Shown here one piece after another: positions 1-12,895 of a DNA stretch of 64,000 nucleotides. Origin of the DNA: Salinicola tamaricis (lineage in GTDB: Bacteria; Pseudomonadota; Gammaproteobacteria; Pseudomonadales; Halomonadaceae); contig NZ_CP023559.1 of NCBI RefSeq assembly GCF_003006155.1, positions 3,100,001 to 3,164,000 on the forward strand, given 5' to 3'. Every line of letters begins with the position of its first letter. Positions within the stretch are counted from its first letter, which is position 1. The notes beneath the pieces are model-generated. The model saw only the letters and a program-made list of their open reading frames with translations, searched no databases and was not told the DNA's origin. The translations under genes and the position numbers were made by a program.

Positions 1-559
1 AGATCGAGAAGGCGCACCCGGAGGTCTTCAACCTGCTGCTGCAGGTGATGGACCATGGGCCGTGACCGACAACAACGGCCGCGAGGCGGACTTCCGTCAT
101 GTGATCATCATCATGACCTCGAACGCTGGCGCCGAGCAGATCTCGCGTCGCTCGATCGGGTTCCAGACCCAGGATCACTCGACCGATGGCATGGAGGTGA
201 TTCGCCGGACCTTCTCACCGGAGTTTCGCAACCGCCTCGACGGGATCATCCAGTTCCATGGCCTCGAACCGTCGATCGTGCGTAACGTGGTCGACAAGTT
301 CCTGGTCGAGCTCCAGGCTCAGCTCGACGAGAAGCGGGTGCAGCTGGATGTCGACGAGGACGCTCGCCGCTGGCTGGCCGAGAAGGGCTACGATCCGGAG
401 ATGGGAGCGCGACCGATGGCTCGCGTGATCCAGGAGAAGCTGAAGAAACCGCTGGCCGAGATGATCCTGTTCGGCGATCTGGCCGAGAACGGCGGCGTGG
501 TCCACGTCACCGTGGAGAACGACGAGCTGCAGCTGGAGACCGAGGCCGAAGTGGCCTAG
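1..559 (+). CDS. clpA: ATP-dependent Clp protease ATPase subunit ClpA, C-terminal part (5' end outside window; one frameshift)
   Basis: Hsp100 unfoldase that feeds substrates, including ClpS-delivered N-degron proteins, to ClpP in the cytoplasm. Visible is the second AAA+ module: IEKAHPEVFNLLLQVMDHG after the Walker B region, a TSNAG sensor motif, an IGF tripeptide that fits the ClpP-docking loop, FRNRLD with the expected arginine finger, and the D2-small domain to the stop at 557-559. The frame in use from position 3 meets a stop at 63-65, and the family sequence resumes one frame over at about 62. One base is missing around 60-64, where LTDNNG is expected. I read this as a sequence error. 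The gene converges on infA, and the shared hairpin at 692-725 separates them. Confidence 0.93.
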   Translation, partial: DREGAPGGLQPAAAGDGPWAVTDNNGREADFRHVIIIMTSNAGAEQISRRSIGFQTQDHSTDGMEVIRRTFSPEFRNRLDGIIQFHGLEPSIVRNVVDKFLVELQAQLDEKRVQLDVDEDARRWLAEKGYDPEMGARPMARVIQEKLKKPLAEMILFGDLAENGGVVHVTVENDELQLETEAEVA

Positions 560-691
560 TCGGGTTGCTCGAGTGGCTGGCCGAGCCGCCAGCCACTCGG
601 TGTCCTGACGGGCGCTCTCGATACGGCAGAACGTTGCAACGATCCGGTCTCGAATTCACAGCGTCTTTAGACGGCTACGCCTCGAAACGAC

Positions 692-725
692 AACGCCTCG
701 CCATGGCAACATGGCGAGGCGTTTT
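692..725. terminator. Bidirectional rho-independent terminator between clpA and infA
   Basis: Perfect 13-bp stem (692-704 with 711-723), 6-nt loop, and a T-run on the + strand at 722-725. It lies between the convergent clpA and infA genes. The rest of 560-828 shows nothing else recognisable. Confidence 0.8.
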
Positions 726-828
726 CGATTCTGGGTGCTGGCGACGGCTGACGCCCGTGACAACGGTGGCTCAGGGCGCAAAAACAGGCGGAAAGTGAAT
801 TCCCGTCAGCGGTGCCGAAGGGCAGGGC

Positions 829-1046
829 TCAGCGCGAGCGGTAGACGATGCGGCCCTTGGAAAGGTCGTAGGGGTGAGTTCGACCTTGACCTTGTCGCCG
901 GTCAGGATGCGAATGTAGTTCTTGCGCATCTTGCCGGAAATATGGGCGGTGACGACGTGGCCATTTTCCAGCTCGACGCGGAACATGGTGTTGGGCAGCG
1001 TGTCGACGACGACACCCTCCATTTCGATATGATCTTCTCGTGCCAT
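829..1046 (-). CDS. infA: Translation initiation factor IF-1 (one frameshift as sequenced)
   Basis: Essential small OB-fold protein that binds the 30S A site with IF-2 and IF-3. The start [20 protein letters not shown] lies at 1046-1044 and matches IF-1 closely. After VKVELTP the frame is lost at a run of four G (871-874, C-run on the coding strand). Adding one base restores the expected ending [13 protein letters not shown] and the stop at 829-831, giving 72 residues, the normal family length. A real frameshift in this single-copy essential gene is very unlikely, so this is the clearest sign of a sequence error in the window. It lies downstream of aat-bpt on the same strand. Confidence 0.95.
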
Positions 1047-1210
1047 ATAGGCGATCCCTCTTGGGTATTGGTTGGCGGACCGCTCGGTCGGCCGTCGACG
1101 CGCACCACCGCGAACGGCAGCGGTGCCATCCACGGTCAGCGACGAGCCCGACCCGGGCCTCTGAAGTGCGCGATATTATGAGCCATCTCGACGCGAAGGC
1201 AAAAAGCGGC

Positions 1211-1975
1211 TCAGGTCAACGCCGTCACCGGCACCCGCCGCTGCCAGCGGCCGCCGTCGAGGTACTCCAGTGGCTGATACGCCTGCTTGTAGCGCATCTT
1301 CTGGCTCTCGCGAATCCAGTAGCCCAGGTAGACATGGGGCAGGCCTCGTCGGCTTGCCAGCTCGATCTGGCTGAGCACTGCGAAGACCCCCAGCGAACGC
1401 CGCTGCAGCGCCGGGTCGGGATCGAAGAAGGTGTAGATCGCCGAGAGTCCATGGCCCAGCAGGTCGGTGGCGGCGACCGCGATCAGCCGCTCATCGAGCC
1501 AGAACTCGAGCAGCTTGGCGAATGGCTGGGTCTGGGCCAGAAACTGTCGGTACTGCTCGCGGCTGGGCGGAAACATGTCGCCATCGGCGTGACGGGCCTG
1601 GATATAGTCTGCGTATAACGCATAGTGGCGCTCGTCGAACAGCGTCGGGCGCAGGCGCGTGGTGATGTCACGATTGCGCTGCATCAGCTTGCGCTGGGTG
1701 CGCGAGGGGGTGAAGTCTTCCACCGGGATACGCACGGAGACGCAGGCACTGCACGCACCGCAGTGGGGCCGATAGAGGTTGGCGCCGCTGCGCCTGAACC
1801 CCAGTAGGGTCAGGGCGTCGTAGACATCCGCGGTGGGCGGCTCCTGGGGGTCGAGGAACAGTGTTGTCGCCTCGCGTCCGGGAAGATAGCTGCAGGGGTG
1901 CGGCACCGTCAGGAAGAAACGGAGATCGCGTGCCTGACGCTGCGCTGTGCTGCGGTTCGCATTGTCGCTGCTCAC
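1211..1975 (-). CDS. bpt: Aspartate/glutamate leucyltransferase (arginyltransferase family)
   Basis: Transfers Leu from tRNA to proteins starting with Asp or Glu, which creates N-degrons for ClpS/ClpAP. The 254-residue protein shows the N-terminal Cys-rich part of the ATE family (PHPCSYLPG, then HCGACSACVSVRIPV at about residues 70-85) and the C-terminal GYWI/KMRYKQAYQPLE segment with the GNAT-like core between them. The start overlaps the end of aat by four bases (ATGA), which implies translational coupling. infA follows 164 bp downstream. The family can use Arg or Leu; gammaproteobacterial members are usually Bpt, so Leu is inferred. Confidence 0.93.
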   Translation of the reverse strand: MSSDNANRSTAQRQARDLRFFLTVPHPCSYLPGREATTLFLDPQEPPTADVYDALTLLGFRRSGANLYRPHCGACSACVSVRIPVEDFTPSRTQRKLMQRNRDITTRLRPTLFDERHYALYADYIQARHADGDMFPPSREQYRQFLAQTQPFAKLLEFWLDERLIAVAATDLLGHGLSAIYTFFDPDPALQRRSLGVFAVLSQIELASRRGLPHVYLGYWIRESQKMRYKQAYQPLEYLDGGRWQRRVPVTALT

Positions 1976-2673
1976 GGGGGCTCCGAGGGCCAGAGGCCGG
2001 CTGGGGTGGGTTGGTCCACGCTCTTCTCAAGGTAGTCGATGAACGTCGCACGGGCGATCTCCCTGGCGCCCATGCTGGCCAGATGCGCGGTATGCATCTG
2101 GCAATCGATCAGTTGGAAGTCGTGGGCCTCGAGATGGCGTGCCAGCGTCACCAGCGCCACCTTGGACGCATCGGCGCAGCGGCTGAACATCGATTCACCG
2201 AAGAACGCCTGCCCCAGCGCTATCCCGTAGAGCCCGCCGACCAGCTCGCCGTGGTGCCAGGTTTCGACGCTATGCGCGTGGCCCAGTGCGTGCAGGCGAC
2301 GATAGGCGAGGGTCATCTCGGCGTCGATCCAGGTGCCGCCGCTGTCCGCACGCTCAGCCGCGCAGGCGTCGATGACCGCGCCGAAGGCACGATCGAAGGT
2401 GGTGGTGAAGCCGCCGTTGCGCAGGCGCTTGGCCAGGCTGCGGCGCACACGAACCTCTGCCGGGAACAGCACCATGCGCGGCGCGGGCGACCACCACAGC
2501 AGCGGGCCACCCTCGCCATACCAGGGGAAGATGCCGCGGCGGTAGGCGGCCAGCAGCCATTCCGGGGTCAGGGCGCCGCCGGCGGCGAGCAGGCCGTTGG
2601 GCTCGTCGAGCGCCTGGCTGACGTCGGGAAACGCGACGGGGGCGGGGGGGAGCCAGCGCAGCATGCCATCCAT
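1972..2673 (-). CDS. aat: Leucyl/phenylalanyl-tRNA--protein transferase
   Basis: Adds Leu or Phe to proteins with N-terminal Lys or Arg, making primary N-degrons. The 233-residue protein starts MDGMLRWLPP and carries family segments PNGLLAAGG, RRGIFPWY, WWSPAPRMVLFP, ETWHHGELVGGLYG and GESMFSR. An upstream extension of the open frame has no family similarity, so I place the start at 2673 (2664 is also possible). The stop overlaps the bpt start by four bases. Together with bpt, and ClpA next door, this groups three parts of the bacterial N-degron pathway. Confidence 0.93.
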   Translation of the reverse strand: MDGMLRWLPPAPVAFPDVSQALDEPNGLLAAGGALTPEWLLAAYRRGIFPWYGEGGPLLWWSPAPRMVLFPAEVRVRRSLAKRLRNGGFTTTFDRAFGAVIDACAAERADSGGTWIDAEMTLAYRRLHALGHAHSVETWHHGELVGGLYGIALGQAFFGESMFSRCADASKVALVTLARHLEAHDFQLIDCQMHTAHLASMGAREIARATFIDYLEKSVDQPTPAGLWPSEPP

Positions 2674-2831
2674 TCCTGTAGGTCTTGCCGTGGGGCTTGC
2701 GGCCGCGGAGCGGCGACCCGCATTGCCGTATATTAAGGTTCGTGCATTCGCTGCCGATAATCCGCCTGATCCTCTGACAATCGTGATCTTCTGACAACTC
2801 CGATCTTTCTGACGACAAGGTAGAACAATCG

Positions 2832-4836
2832 ATGGCGGCAATTCGACAGCGGCTGCGCCAGGCGGGTATCGGTACCAAATTGGCGCTGATCGTCGGCCTG
2901 CTTCAGGTCGTGGTATTGCTGGGTCTGGCCTTTGCCATGGCGCAGACCAGCAGTAGCCAGCTACGCAAGGCCACCCAGCATGAACTGGCGACGCAACAGG
3001 CATCCATCGCCGATATGCTATCGCTCTTCGACTATAGCCTGCAGCAGCAGGCCGATCGCTTTCTCGACATCTTCTCCGACCAGTACATGGGGCGCTTCGT
3101 GCTGCTGCCCGACCAGCAGGTCGAGGTAGCCGGGCGCCAGACCCCGATGCTCAAGGATGGGCTCGAGGTGATCAACGACAACACCTGGACTCGATCGCTT
3201 CACCGAGCAAACCACCGCGCCGGCGACCATCTTCGCCCGTGAAGGCGACGATTTCGTGCGCGTGGCGACGTCGCTCAAGGACGCCGACGGCAAGCGCGCC
3301 ATGGGCACGCTGCTCGATCGCGGCTCAGCAGCTATGCCAACCTGATGGCGGACAAGCCCTACATTGGCCTCGCACCGCTGTTCGGCACCGCCTATGTCAC
3401 CAAGTATCAGCCGATTCACGACAGTGACGGCAAAGTGATCGGCGCGTCTTTTCGTGGGCGTCGACATCAGCGCCGAGATGGAGAAAGTGAAGGCGCAGAT
3501 TCGTGGCATGAAGATCGGTCAGCAGGGCTACACCATGCTATCGCTGCCGGTGGCAAGCGCGAAGGGGAGGTGCTCGCGGGCGGCCCCTACGAGGGGCCGA
3601 TCTGCGCCAGGGTGAGCGCGCCGCTATCTTCGCGCCGCTGTTCGACAAGGCCTCCGGCGAGATCGATTACACCCCGATGGGGAGCAGCGGCTGCTGGCGT
3701 TTACCCGCTATCCGGACTGGCAGTGGGTTATCGCCGGTTCGGTGTCGATGGACGAGATCAACGCCGGCGTGATGGCTGCCCGCGACCGCTTCCTGCTGAT
3801 CGCGGTGGGGATCGCGATCCTGCTCAGTCTGCTGCTCTATGTCATTTTCAAGCGATTGGTCTCGCGTCCCATGCAGCGCACTGTCGAGCTGGCTCGGGCG
3901 CTTGCCGAGGGCGATCTGTCGCAGCGCATCGACAGCCATCGGCGCGATGAGATCGGTCAACTGGTGCTGGCGATGAATGGCATCGGCGACGGCCTCGAGC
4001 GGATCGTGCGACAGGTACGCTCGGCGATCGAGGAGACCGATGGGCACACCCAGGAGCTGGCCGCGGGCAACGCGGACCTTTCGGCACGCACCGAATCCCA
4101 GGCCTCGAGCCTGGAGCAGACTGCCGCCAGCACCGAGCAGCTCAATGCCACCGTGCGCCAGAACGCAGAGCGCGCCCAAGAAAGCGACGCTCAGGCGAGC
4201 CGCACCGCTGAAGCCGCCGGGGATGCGCAGAAGACCGTCGACTCGACGGTCGAAGCCATGCGCCGTATCGACGAGATGGCCAAGCAGATCGCCGATGTCG
4301 TCGGGGTCATCGACAGTATCGCTTTCCAGACCAATCTGCTGGCGCTCAATGCCTCGGTCGAGGCCGCCCGCGCCGGCGAGCAGGGCCGCGGCTTCGCGGT
4401 AGTGGCGCAGGAAGTGCGCAGTCTGGCCGAGCGCTGCGCCAACTCGGCGCGCGAGATCAAGGGGTTGATCGGGCGTACGGTCGAGGAGGTCGAGAACGGC
4501 AATCTGCAGGCCGCGGAAGCGGGCGAGCAGGTCGCCGCGATCGTCTCCCAGATCGAGCGTATCAGCACGCTGATGGCCGAGATCCGTCTGGCCTCCGAAG
4601 AGCAGTCCCACGGTATCGAGCAGATCAACGTCGCGGTGTCGCAGATCGATGAGACCACCCAGAGCAACGCCGCCCTGGTGCGTCAGTCGAGCCGCTCGAC
4701 CCAGCAGTTGAGCGAGCAGAGCCGGCGCCTGAGCGAGACCGTGGCGCTGTTCCGGCTGCGTGCGGGCAGGGACGCCGATGACGCCGCACCGGGTGCGCCT
4801 GTCGCCCCGACGTTGCCGGGACACACGCCAGACTGA
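2832..4836 (+). CDS. Methyl-accepting chemotaxis protein with periplasmic Cache-like sensor (six indels in sensor region)
   Basis: Transmembrane chemoreceptor signalling to CheA/CheW. Order: a first membrane helix (ALIVGLLQVVVLLGLAF), a periplasmic sensor resembling single/double Cache domains, a second helix near 3790-3850 (FLLIAVGIAILLSLLLYVIF), HAMP, and a full signalling domain with the conserved tip around QTNLLALNASVEAARAGEQG. No CheR pentapeptide is seen at the C-terminus (it ends LPGHTPD). The frame breaks about six times between 3185 and 3680 (near 3190, 3325, 3446, 3530, 3603 and 3675). Each break is repaired by a single base, mostly in homopolymers, and no internal stop remains. 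Either this is a run of sequence errors or a very young pseudogene. The ligand is unknown. Confidence 0.85.
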
Positions 4837-5040
4837 TCCCCTCCCTAGCGCCGCATCCGCACCGGGTGCGGTGCCCCCCTGTGATGTCGACGCGGGCCCC
4901 GGTATGATGGCGGGTCGAGGAAACCGGCTCGCCGTTGCGGGCCGGTGGTGCATCGCCGCCGACCCGGGCGCCACGGAAAGCCCACGGGAACGCGGCCGTT
5001 GATGCGTCCTGCCGGAAGCAGGCGCGAGGGGGTTGAGCGT

Positions 5041-8812
<3,772 letters not shown>

Positions 8813-8867
8813 GCCGCCATCCCGCTGTCCAAGGATCATGTTCTCTGCACTCAGACAAGGAATGCCC

Positions 8868-9512
8868 ATGCGTATGATGAAGAGCCTGGCCGCAGCCGGC
8901 GCGCTGCTGCTGGCGACCCAGGCGGCACACGCCGACCCGGCCTCGGTCGACCGCCTGACCCGGCTGCTCGAACCGCTCAAGACCTACTCGGCGGATTTCG
9001 ACCAGCAGATACTGGATGCCTCGGGCTCCAGCCTGCAGGACACCAGTGGCCACATGTGGCTGTCGCGTCCCGGCCACTTTCGCTGGGAGGTGAACGAGCC
9101 CTATCGCCAGATCGTGGTCTCCAACGGTCAGGAGGTGACGCTCTACGACCCCGACCTCGAGCAGGCCACGATCCAGCCGCTCGACGATCGCGTCACCCAC
9201 ACGCCCGCGCTGCTGCTCTCCGGCAGTGCCTCGGAGCTGGCGCAGAACTATGAGGTGACCGGCCAGCAGCAGGGCACTGGCGAGACCTTTACGCTCAAGC
9301 CCAAGGCCAACGACACCCTGTTCGAGCAGCTCAAGCTGACCTTCTACAGCGAGAAGCTGGGCATGCTGCAGATGACCGACAGCACCGGCCAGCGCACCGC
9401 GATCAAGTTCGATAACGCCGAGGTCAACGGCAGCATCGACCCGGCCAAGTTCCGCTTCCAGATCCCCGCTGGCGCCGATGTCATCCGCGAGCAGTCACCC
9501 GCCTCCCCCTGA
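8868..9512 (+). CDS. lolA: Outer-membrane lipoprotein carrier protein LolA
   Basis: Periplasmic chaperone that accepts lipoproteins from LolCDE and passes them to LolB. The 214-residue precursor starts MRMMKSLAAAGALLLATQAAHA (signal peptide, cleavage after AHA), then shows LolA features: FDQQILDASGSSLQDTSGHMWLSRPGHFRWEVNEPYRQIVVSNGQEVTLYDPDLEQ near residues 40-95. ATG 8868 has the ribosome site ACAAGG at a better distance than ATG 8862. The gene follows ftsK by 55 bp and precedes convergent rarA, the usual order in gammaproteobacteria. Confidence 0.93.
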   Translation: MRMMKSLAAAGALLLATQAAHADPASVDRLTRLLEPLKTYSADFDQQILDASGSSLQDTSGHMWLSRPGHFRWEVNEPYRQIVVSNGQEVTLYDPDLEQATIQPLDDRVTHTPALLLSGSASELAQNYEVTGQQQGTGETFTLKPKANDTLFEQLKLTFYSEKLGMLQMTDSTGQRTAIKFDNAEVNGSIDPAKFRFQIPAGADVIREQSPASP

Positions 9513-9585
9513 GCTTTGTCCCCCTGAGCTTCGTTGCGGCCCGTCCCCCGGGCCGCTTGCTCGCCGCTGCGCTCATGTCTGACCC

Positions 9586-9625
9586 ACTGCCGCCGTATGG
9601 CCGAGCGCAGGCATTTTGCAGACAC
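9586..9625. repeat. Short copy of a dispersed intergenic element (GTATGG..CGAGCGCAG core)
   Basis: The core at 9595-9623 aligns with 20178-20205, with about 24 of 29 bases identical (GTATGG[C/A]CGAGCGCAG then a T-rich stretch and CAGAC). It sits in the 117-bp gap between convergent lolA and rarA. Only the right end of the larger element seen at 20 kb is present here. Confidence 0.55.
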
Positions 9626-9629
9626 CCTC

Positions 9630-10967
9630 TCAAGCCTGACGGTCGGCCTCACGGTCGAGCTCGTCACGCCACGCCTGCATCTGCTGGTAGCGCTTCTCCT
9701 GACCGAATTCGCTGGGCACGTAGAAGCTGGCCTTGGGTAGCGCCGATGGCCAGCAGTCGTGGGCACTGCCGGCGGGGTAGCCGTTGGGCTCGCTGTGGGC
9801 GTAGCGGTAGCCCTCGCCGTAGCCCAGTGAGGCCATCAATTGGGTCGGCGCATTGCGCAGATAGACCGGGACCTCGAGATCGGCATGCTCGGCCACGAAC
9901 GCCTTGGCCTGGGCCCAGGCCTGATCGACCCGGTTGCTCTTGGGCGCGGTGGCGAGATGGATGGCAGCGTGGGCGATGGCGCGCTGGCCTTCATAGTCGC
10001 CCAGGCGCAGGTAGGCGTCCCAGGCGGCGATGACCAGGGGCAGGGCGCGCGGGTCGGCGTTGCCGACGTCCTCCGAGGCGATCGCGGTGAGCCGGCGCAC
10101 CACGTCGAGTGGATCGCCACCACCGCGCATGAACTGCGCCATGTAGAGCAGCGCGGCGTCGGGCCGCGATGAGCGTATCGACTTGTGGATCGCCGAGAGC
10201 AGGTCGTAGTAGTGCTCGCCCTGCTTGTCGAAGGCCGCCGCCTGATGGCCGATCACCTCGACCACGGCATCGCGCTCCAGGGTCTCGCCATGGTCGTCGC
10301 GACCGGTGAAGTCGCAGGCAGTCTCGAGCAGACCCAGTGCGCGCCGTGCATCACCCGCCGCGGCGCGGGCGAGGATCGCCAGGGCTTCGTCGCTGGCGCG
10401 GATGTCACGCTGGCCCAGGCCACGCTCGGCGTCACCCAGGGCGCGCTTGATCACCGTGATCAGCGCCTGCTCGTCGAGTGCCTTGAGCACGTAGACCCGG
10501 GCCCGCGACAGCAGCGCGGAGTTGACCTCGAACGAGGGGTTTTCGGTGGTGGCGCCGATCAGCGTCAACAGGCCCGACTCCACGTGCGGCAGCAGGGCAT
10601 CCTGCTGACTCTTGTTGAGGCGGTGGATCTCGTCGAGAAACAGCAGTGTCTGACGCTCGCGCAGCCGTGCCTCCTGGGCCCGCTCCACCGCGGCGCGGAT
10701 CTCCTTGACCCCGGCCATCACCGCCGAGAGCTTTTCGAGCCGTGAGCCTGAGGCCTCGGCGAGGATATCGGCCAGGGTGGTCTTGCCTACCCCCGGCGGG
10801 CCCCACAGGATCATCGAGCGCACGCTGCCGCTCTCGGCCATGCGCCGCAGTGGTTTGCCCGGGCCGACCAGCGCTTCCTGGCCGACATAGTCGTCGAGAC
10901 TTTTCGGCCGCATGCGGTAGGCGAGCGGCACATTGTCCTGGGGGGCGCTATCGGCAAAGAGGTCCAT
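9630..10967 (-). CDS. rarA: Replication-associated recombination protein A (AAA+ ATPase, MgsA family)
   Basis: Clamp-loader-like ATPase acting at stalled forks. The 445-residue protein shows Walker [11 protein letters not shown] (about residues 55-64), Walker [10 protein letters not shown], sensor [22 protein letters not shown], and the C-terminal RarA oligomerisation region ([31 protein letters not shown], later [19 protein letters not shown]). The length is typical. The gene converges on lolA, the conserved arrangement. Confidence 0.95.
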   Translation of the reverse strand: MDLFADSAPQDNVPLAYRMRPKSLDDYVGQEALVGPGKPLRRMAESGSVRSMILWGPPGVGKTTLADILAEASGSRLEKLSAVMAGVKEIRAAVERAQEARLRERQTLLFLDEIHRLNKSQQDALLPHVESGLLTLIGATTENPSFEVNSALLSRARVYVLKALDEQALITVIKRALGDAERGLGQRDIRASDEALAILARAAAGDARRALGLLETACDFTGRDDHGETLERDAVVEVIGHQAAAFDKQGEHYYDLLSAIHKSIRSSRPDAALLYMAQFMRGGGDPLDVVRRLTAIASEDVGNADPRALPLVIAAWDAYLRLGDYEGQRAIAHAAIHLATAPKSNRVDQAWAQAKAFVAEHADLEVPVYLRNAPTQLMASLGYGEGYRYAHSEPNGYPAGSAHDCWPSALPKASFYVPSEFGQEKRYQQMQAWRDELDREADRQA

Positions 10968-11330
10968 CAGCGTACTTCCGGTTTGCGCTCGGCAACGAGC
11001 GGGTACATTTCACTACGCCAATCGCGACTTAAGGCGTAGGGCTTTCTCTTCCAAACCCGCTAGGGTAAGACAGTCAGGGGCCGCTCGCGGCGCAGCTCGC
11101 TTGTGTGCCCGCGACCCATGCCCGGTGGCGCGGGGTACGACGAACGGCCTGTGGTCGATTCTACCCAAGTGCGCCCCGACACAGTATGGCCGGCCAAGGC
11201 ACTACACGCTGGCCTTCGAGTGCCGCTACACTAGGATTTGAACGAAAAACCCGAGGTCTCGGCACGCTGGTTATCAGTCTCGCCGCTTTACGCTCGTCGC
11301 CATAGCCGCCGCACGGACAGGAGAACTCCC
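10968..11330. other. Intergenic region between divergent rarA and the hemerythrin-like gene
   Basis: 363 bp with no supportable gene. Short open frames here lack ribosome sites and family resemblance. A TACACT hexamer near 11226 could be a -10 box for the downstream gene. A ribosome site (GGAGAA) precedes the ATG at 11331. Confidence 0.5.
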
Positions 11331-11885
11331 ATGCCCATGCTGACTCAACTGCGCCAGGATCACGCCAACATGGCGCGTCTGCTCCACGTGCTGCAGCTCA
11401 AGCACAAGACGCTCGCCGATGGCGAACGCCCCAACTTCCGCCTGATTCGGGAGGTGGTGGACTATATTCTCGACTATATGAGCGGCTTCACCATTCCGCT
11501 GGAGCGCATTTGCCGTGAGCAACTCTCCAGCCGGGCCAGTGACACTGATGCGCTGTTCGCACGGCTGGCGGAGGACTACCAGCATCTGCACGAGCAGCTG
11601 ATGCGTCTCTCGGCCGACATCGACATGATCCTGATGGATGGGGTGATGCCAATGGACAAGTTCGCCGAGGACCTGCGTGCCTATCTCGACGCCCACCGCG
11701 GCTATCTGCGCGCCGAGCGCGAGGAGCTGTTCCCGCTGATTCGCGAGCACTTCGACGATGACGATCTGGCGCGTCTGGCCGCCGAGATGCCGCCCCAGGC
11801 GGAGTCCGAGCTGTCGCGTCTGCAGGAGGCCTACCCGGAGCTCTATTCCGAGTTTCGCGACGCGCCTTCGCCCCTCGAATCCTGA
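11331..11885 (+). CDS. Hemerythrin-like HHE domain protein, apparently missing a metal ligand
   Basis: A 184-residue all-helical protein beginning MPMLTQLRQDHANMARLLHVL, which matches the first helix of bacterial HHE/hemerythrin-like domains (DH..M..LL). In typical members the second helix has His-His-Pro-x-Glu-Glu. Here it reads FTIPLERIC, so the expected His is absent. Later helices keep candidate ligands (YQHLHEQL near 85-90; HRGYLRAEREELFPLI near 122-138). It may bind a different metal set or none. Start choice rests on a good ribosome site. It lies downstream of rarA in the divergent direction and upstream of a LysR gene. The function is unknown; I infer only the fold. Confidence 0.75.
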   Translation: MPMLTQLRQDHANMARLLHVLQLKHKTLADGERPNFRLIREVVDYILDYMSGFTIPLERICREQLSSRASDTDALFARLAEDYQHLHEQLMRLSADIDMILMDGVMPMDKFAEDLRAYLDAHRGYLRAEREELFPLIREHFDDDDLARLAAEMPPQAESELSRLQEAYPELYSEFRDAPSPLES

Positions 11886-11889
11886 TGGT

Positions 11890-11956
11890 GGCGGGCCGCT
11901 GGCCCGCCCTGCGTGATGACCCGACGACGATCGCACTGCGCGATCGTCGTCGCTTT
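11890..11956 (+). terminator. Two adjacent hairpins after the hemerythrin-like gene
   Basis: A GC-rich hairpin (GCGGGC / GCCCGC near 11891-11908) is followed by a perfect 13-bp stem 11922-11934 / 11940-11952 and a short T-stretch. It probably ends the upstream transcript. The perfect palindrome could also be an operator for the LysR gene starting 44 bp later. Confidence 0.55.
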
Positions 11957-11995
11957 GCGTAGAATGGGCGCCCGACAGAGCGAGAGGGAGCCGGG

Positions 11996-12895
11996 ATGGA
12001 TCGGCTACAGGCGATGCAGGTGTTCCGGGCCGTGGTCGAGGCCGGCAGCTTTGCCGGCGGCGCCCGCCGGCTGGGCGTATCCAACGCGATGGTCAGCAAG
12101 CAGATATCGCGCCTCGAGGAGAGTCTCGGGGTGCGCCTGCTGGCACGTACCACGCGGCGGCTACAGCTGACGGCGGAGGGCGAGCGCTATCTGACCACCA
12201 CCGCGCGGCTGCTCGACGAACTCGATGAGCTGGAGGCGGGGCTGGGCGAGCAGCGCGGCGAGATTCGCGGCCGCCTGCGCTTGTCGGCGCCCATGGATTT
12301 CGGCGCTCAGGCACTGATGGTGGTGCTCGATGCCTTCGAGCAGGCACACCCTGCGGTTACCCTGGAGCTGGTGCTCGAGGACCGCCACGTCGACCTGCTG
12401 GCCGAGGATTACGATCTGGTGGTGCGGATTGGTGCACTCGAGGATTCGAGTCTGATCGCCCGGCCGCTGATGCGCATGCCTTGCTACTTATATGGCGCCC
12501 CCGACTACCTGCGCCGCCACGGCACCCCCGATCATCCGCAGGCGCTCAAGCACCACCGCTGCCTCCATTACACGCTGGCACGCCAGGGGCCGCAGTGGAC
12601 CTTTGAGGTCGACGGCGAGCTCCAGCGGGTGCGCTTTCGCCCGGCGCTTGCGTGCAACAACGGCCGCGCGCTGGTCGAGGCCGCGGCGCTGGGCATGGGA
12701 CTGGTGGTCAAGCCCGCCTTCCTGGGCGAGCCCGAAGTGGCGGCAGGGCGCCTGGTGCGTCTGCTCGAGACGTTTCCGATTCCTGCGCTCGACGTGCATC
12801 TGCTCTACGCCGAGCGCGACTTCATGCCGGCGCGCCTGCGCGCGCTGATCGAAACGCTGTTGAACCACTTCGCCGGGAGCGCGACCCATGCGTGA
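11996..12895 (+). CDS. LysR-family transcriptional regulator (DsdC/CrgA-like type)
   Basis: 299 residues with an N-terminal winged HTH (MDRLQAMQVFRAVVEAGSFAGGARRLGVSNAMVSKQISRLEESLGVRLL) and a type 2 periplasmic-binding-like effector domain. The last eight bases overlap the murI start, so the two genes are probably co-transcribed. Target and effector are unknown; regulation of a divergent neighbour, usual for the family, is not obvious here because the upstream gene runs in the same direction. Confidence 0.9.
   Translation: MDRLQAMQVFRAVVEAGSFAGGARRLGVSNAMVSKQISRLEESLGVRLLARTTRRLQLTAEGERYLTTTARLLDELDELEAGLGEQRGEIRGRLRLSAPMDFGAQALMVVLDAFEQAHPAVTLELVLEDRHVDLLAEDYDLVVRIGALEDSSLIARPLMRMPCYLYGAPDYLRRHGTPDHPQALKHHRCLHYTLARQGPQWTFEVDGELQRVRFRPALACNNGRALVEAAALGMGLVVKPAFLGEPEVAAGRLVRLLETFPIPALDVHLLYAERDFMPARLRALIETLLNHFAGSATHA

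Noticed and set aside
3667..4974. 435-residue open frame antisense to the chemoreceptor
   Set aside because: High-GC shadow frame with no ribosome site or family motif; the sense strand has a clear signalling domain.
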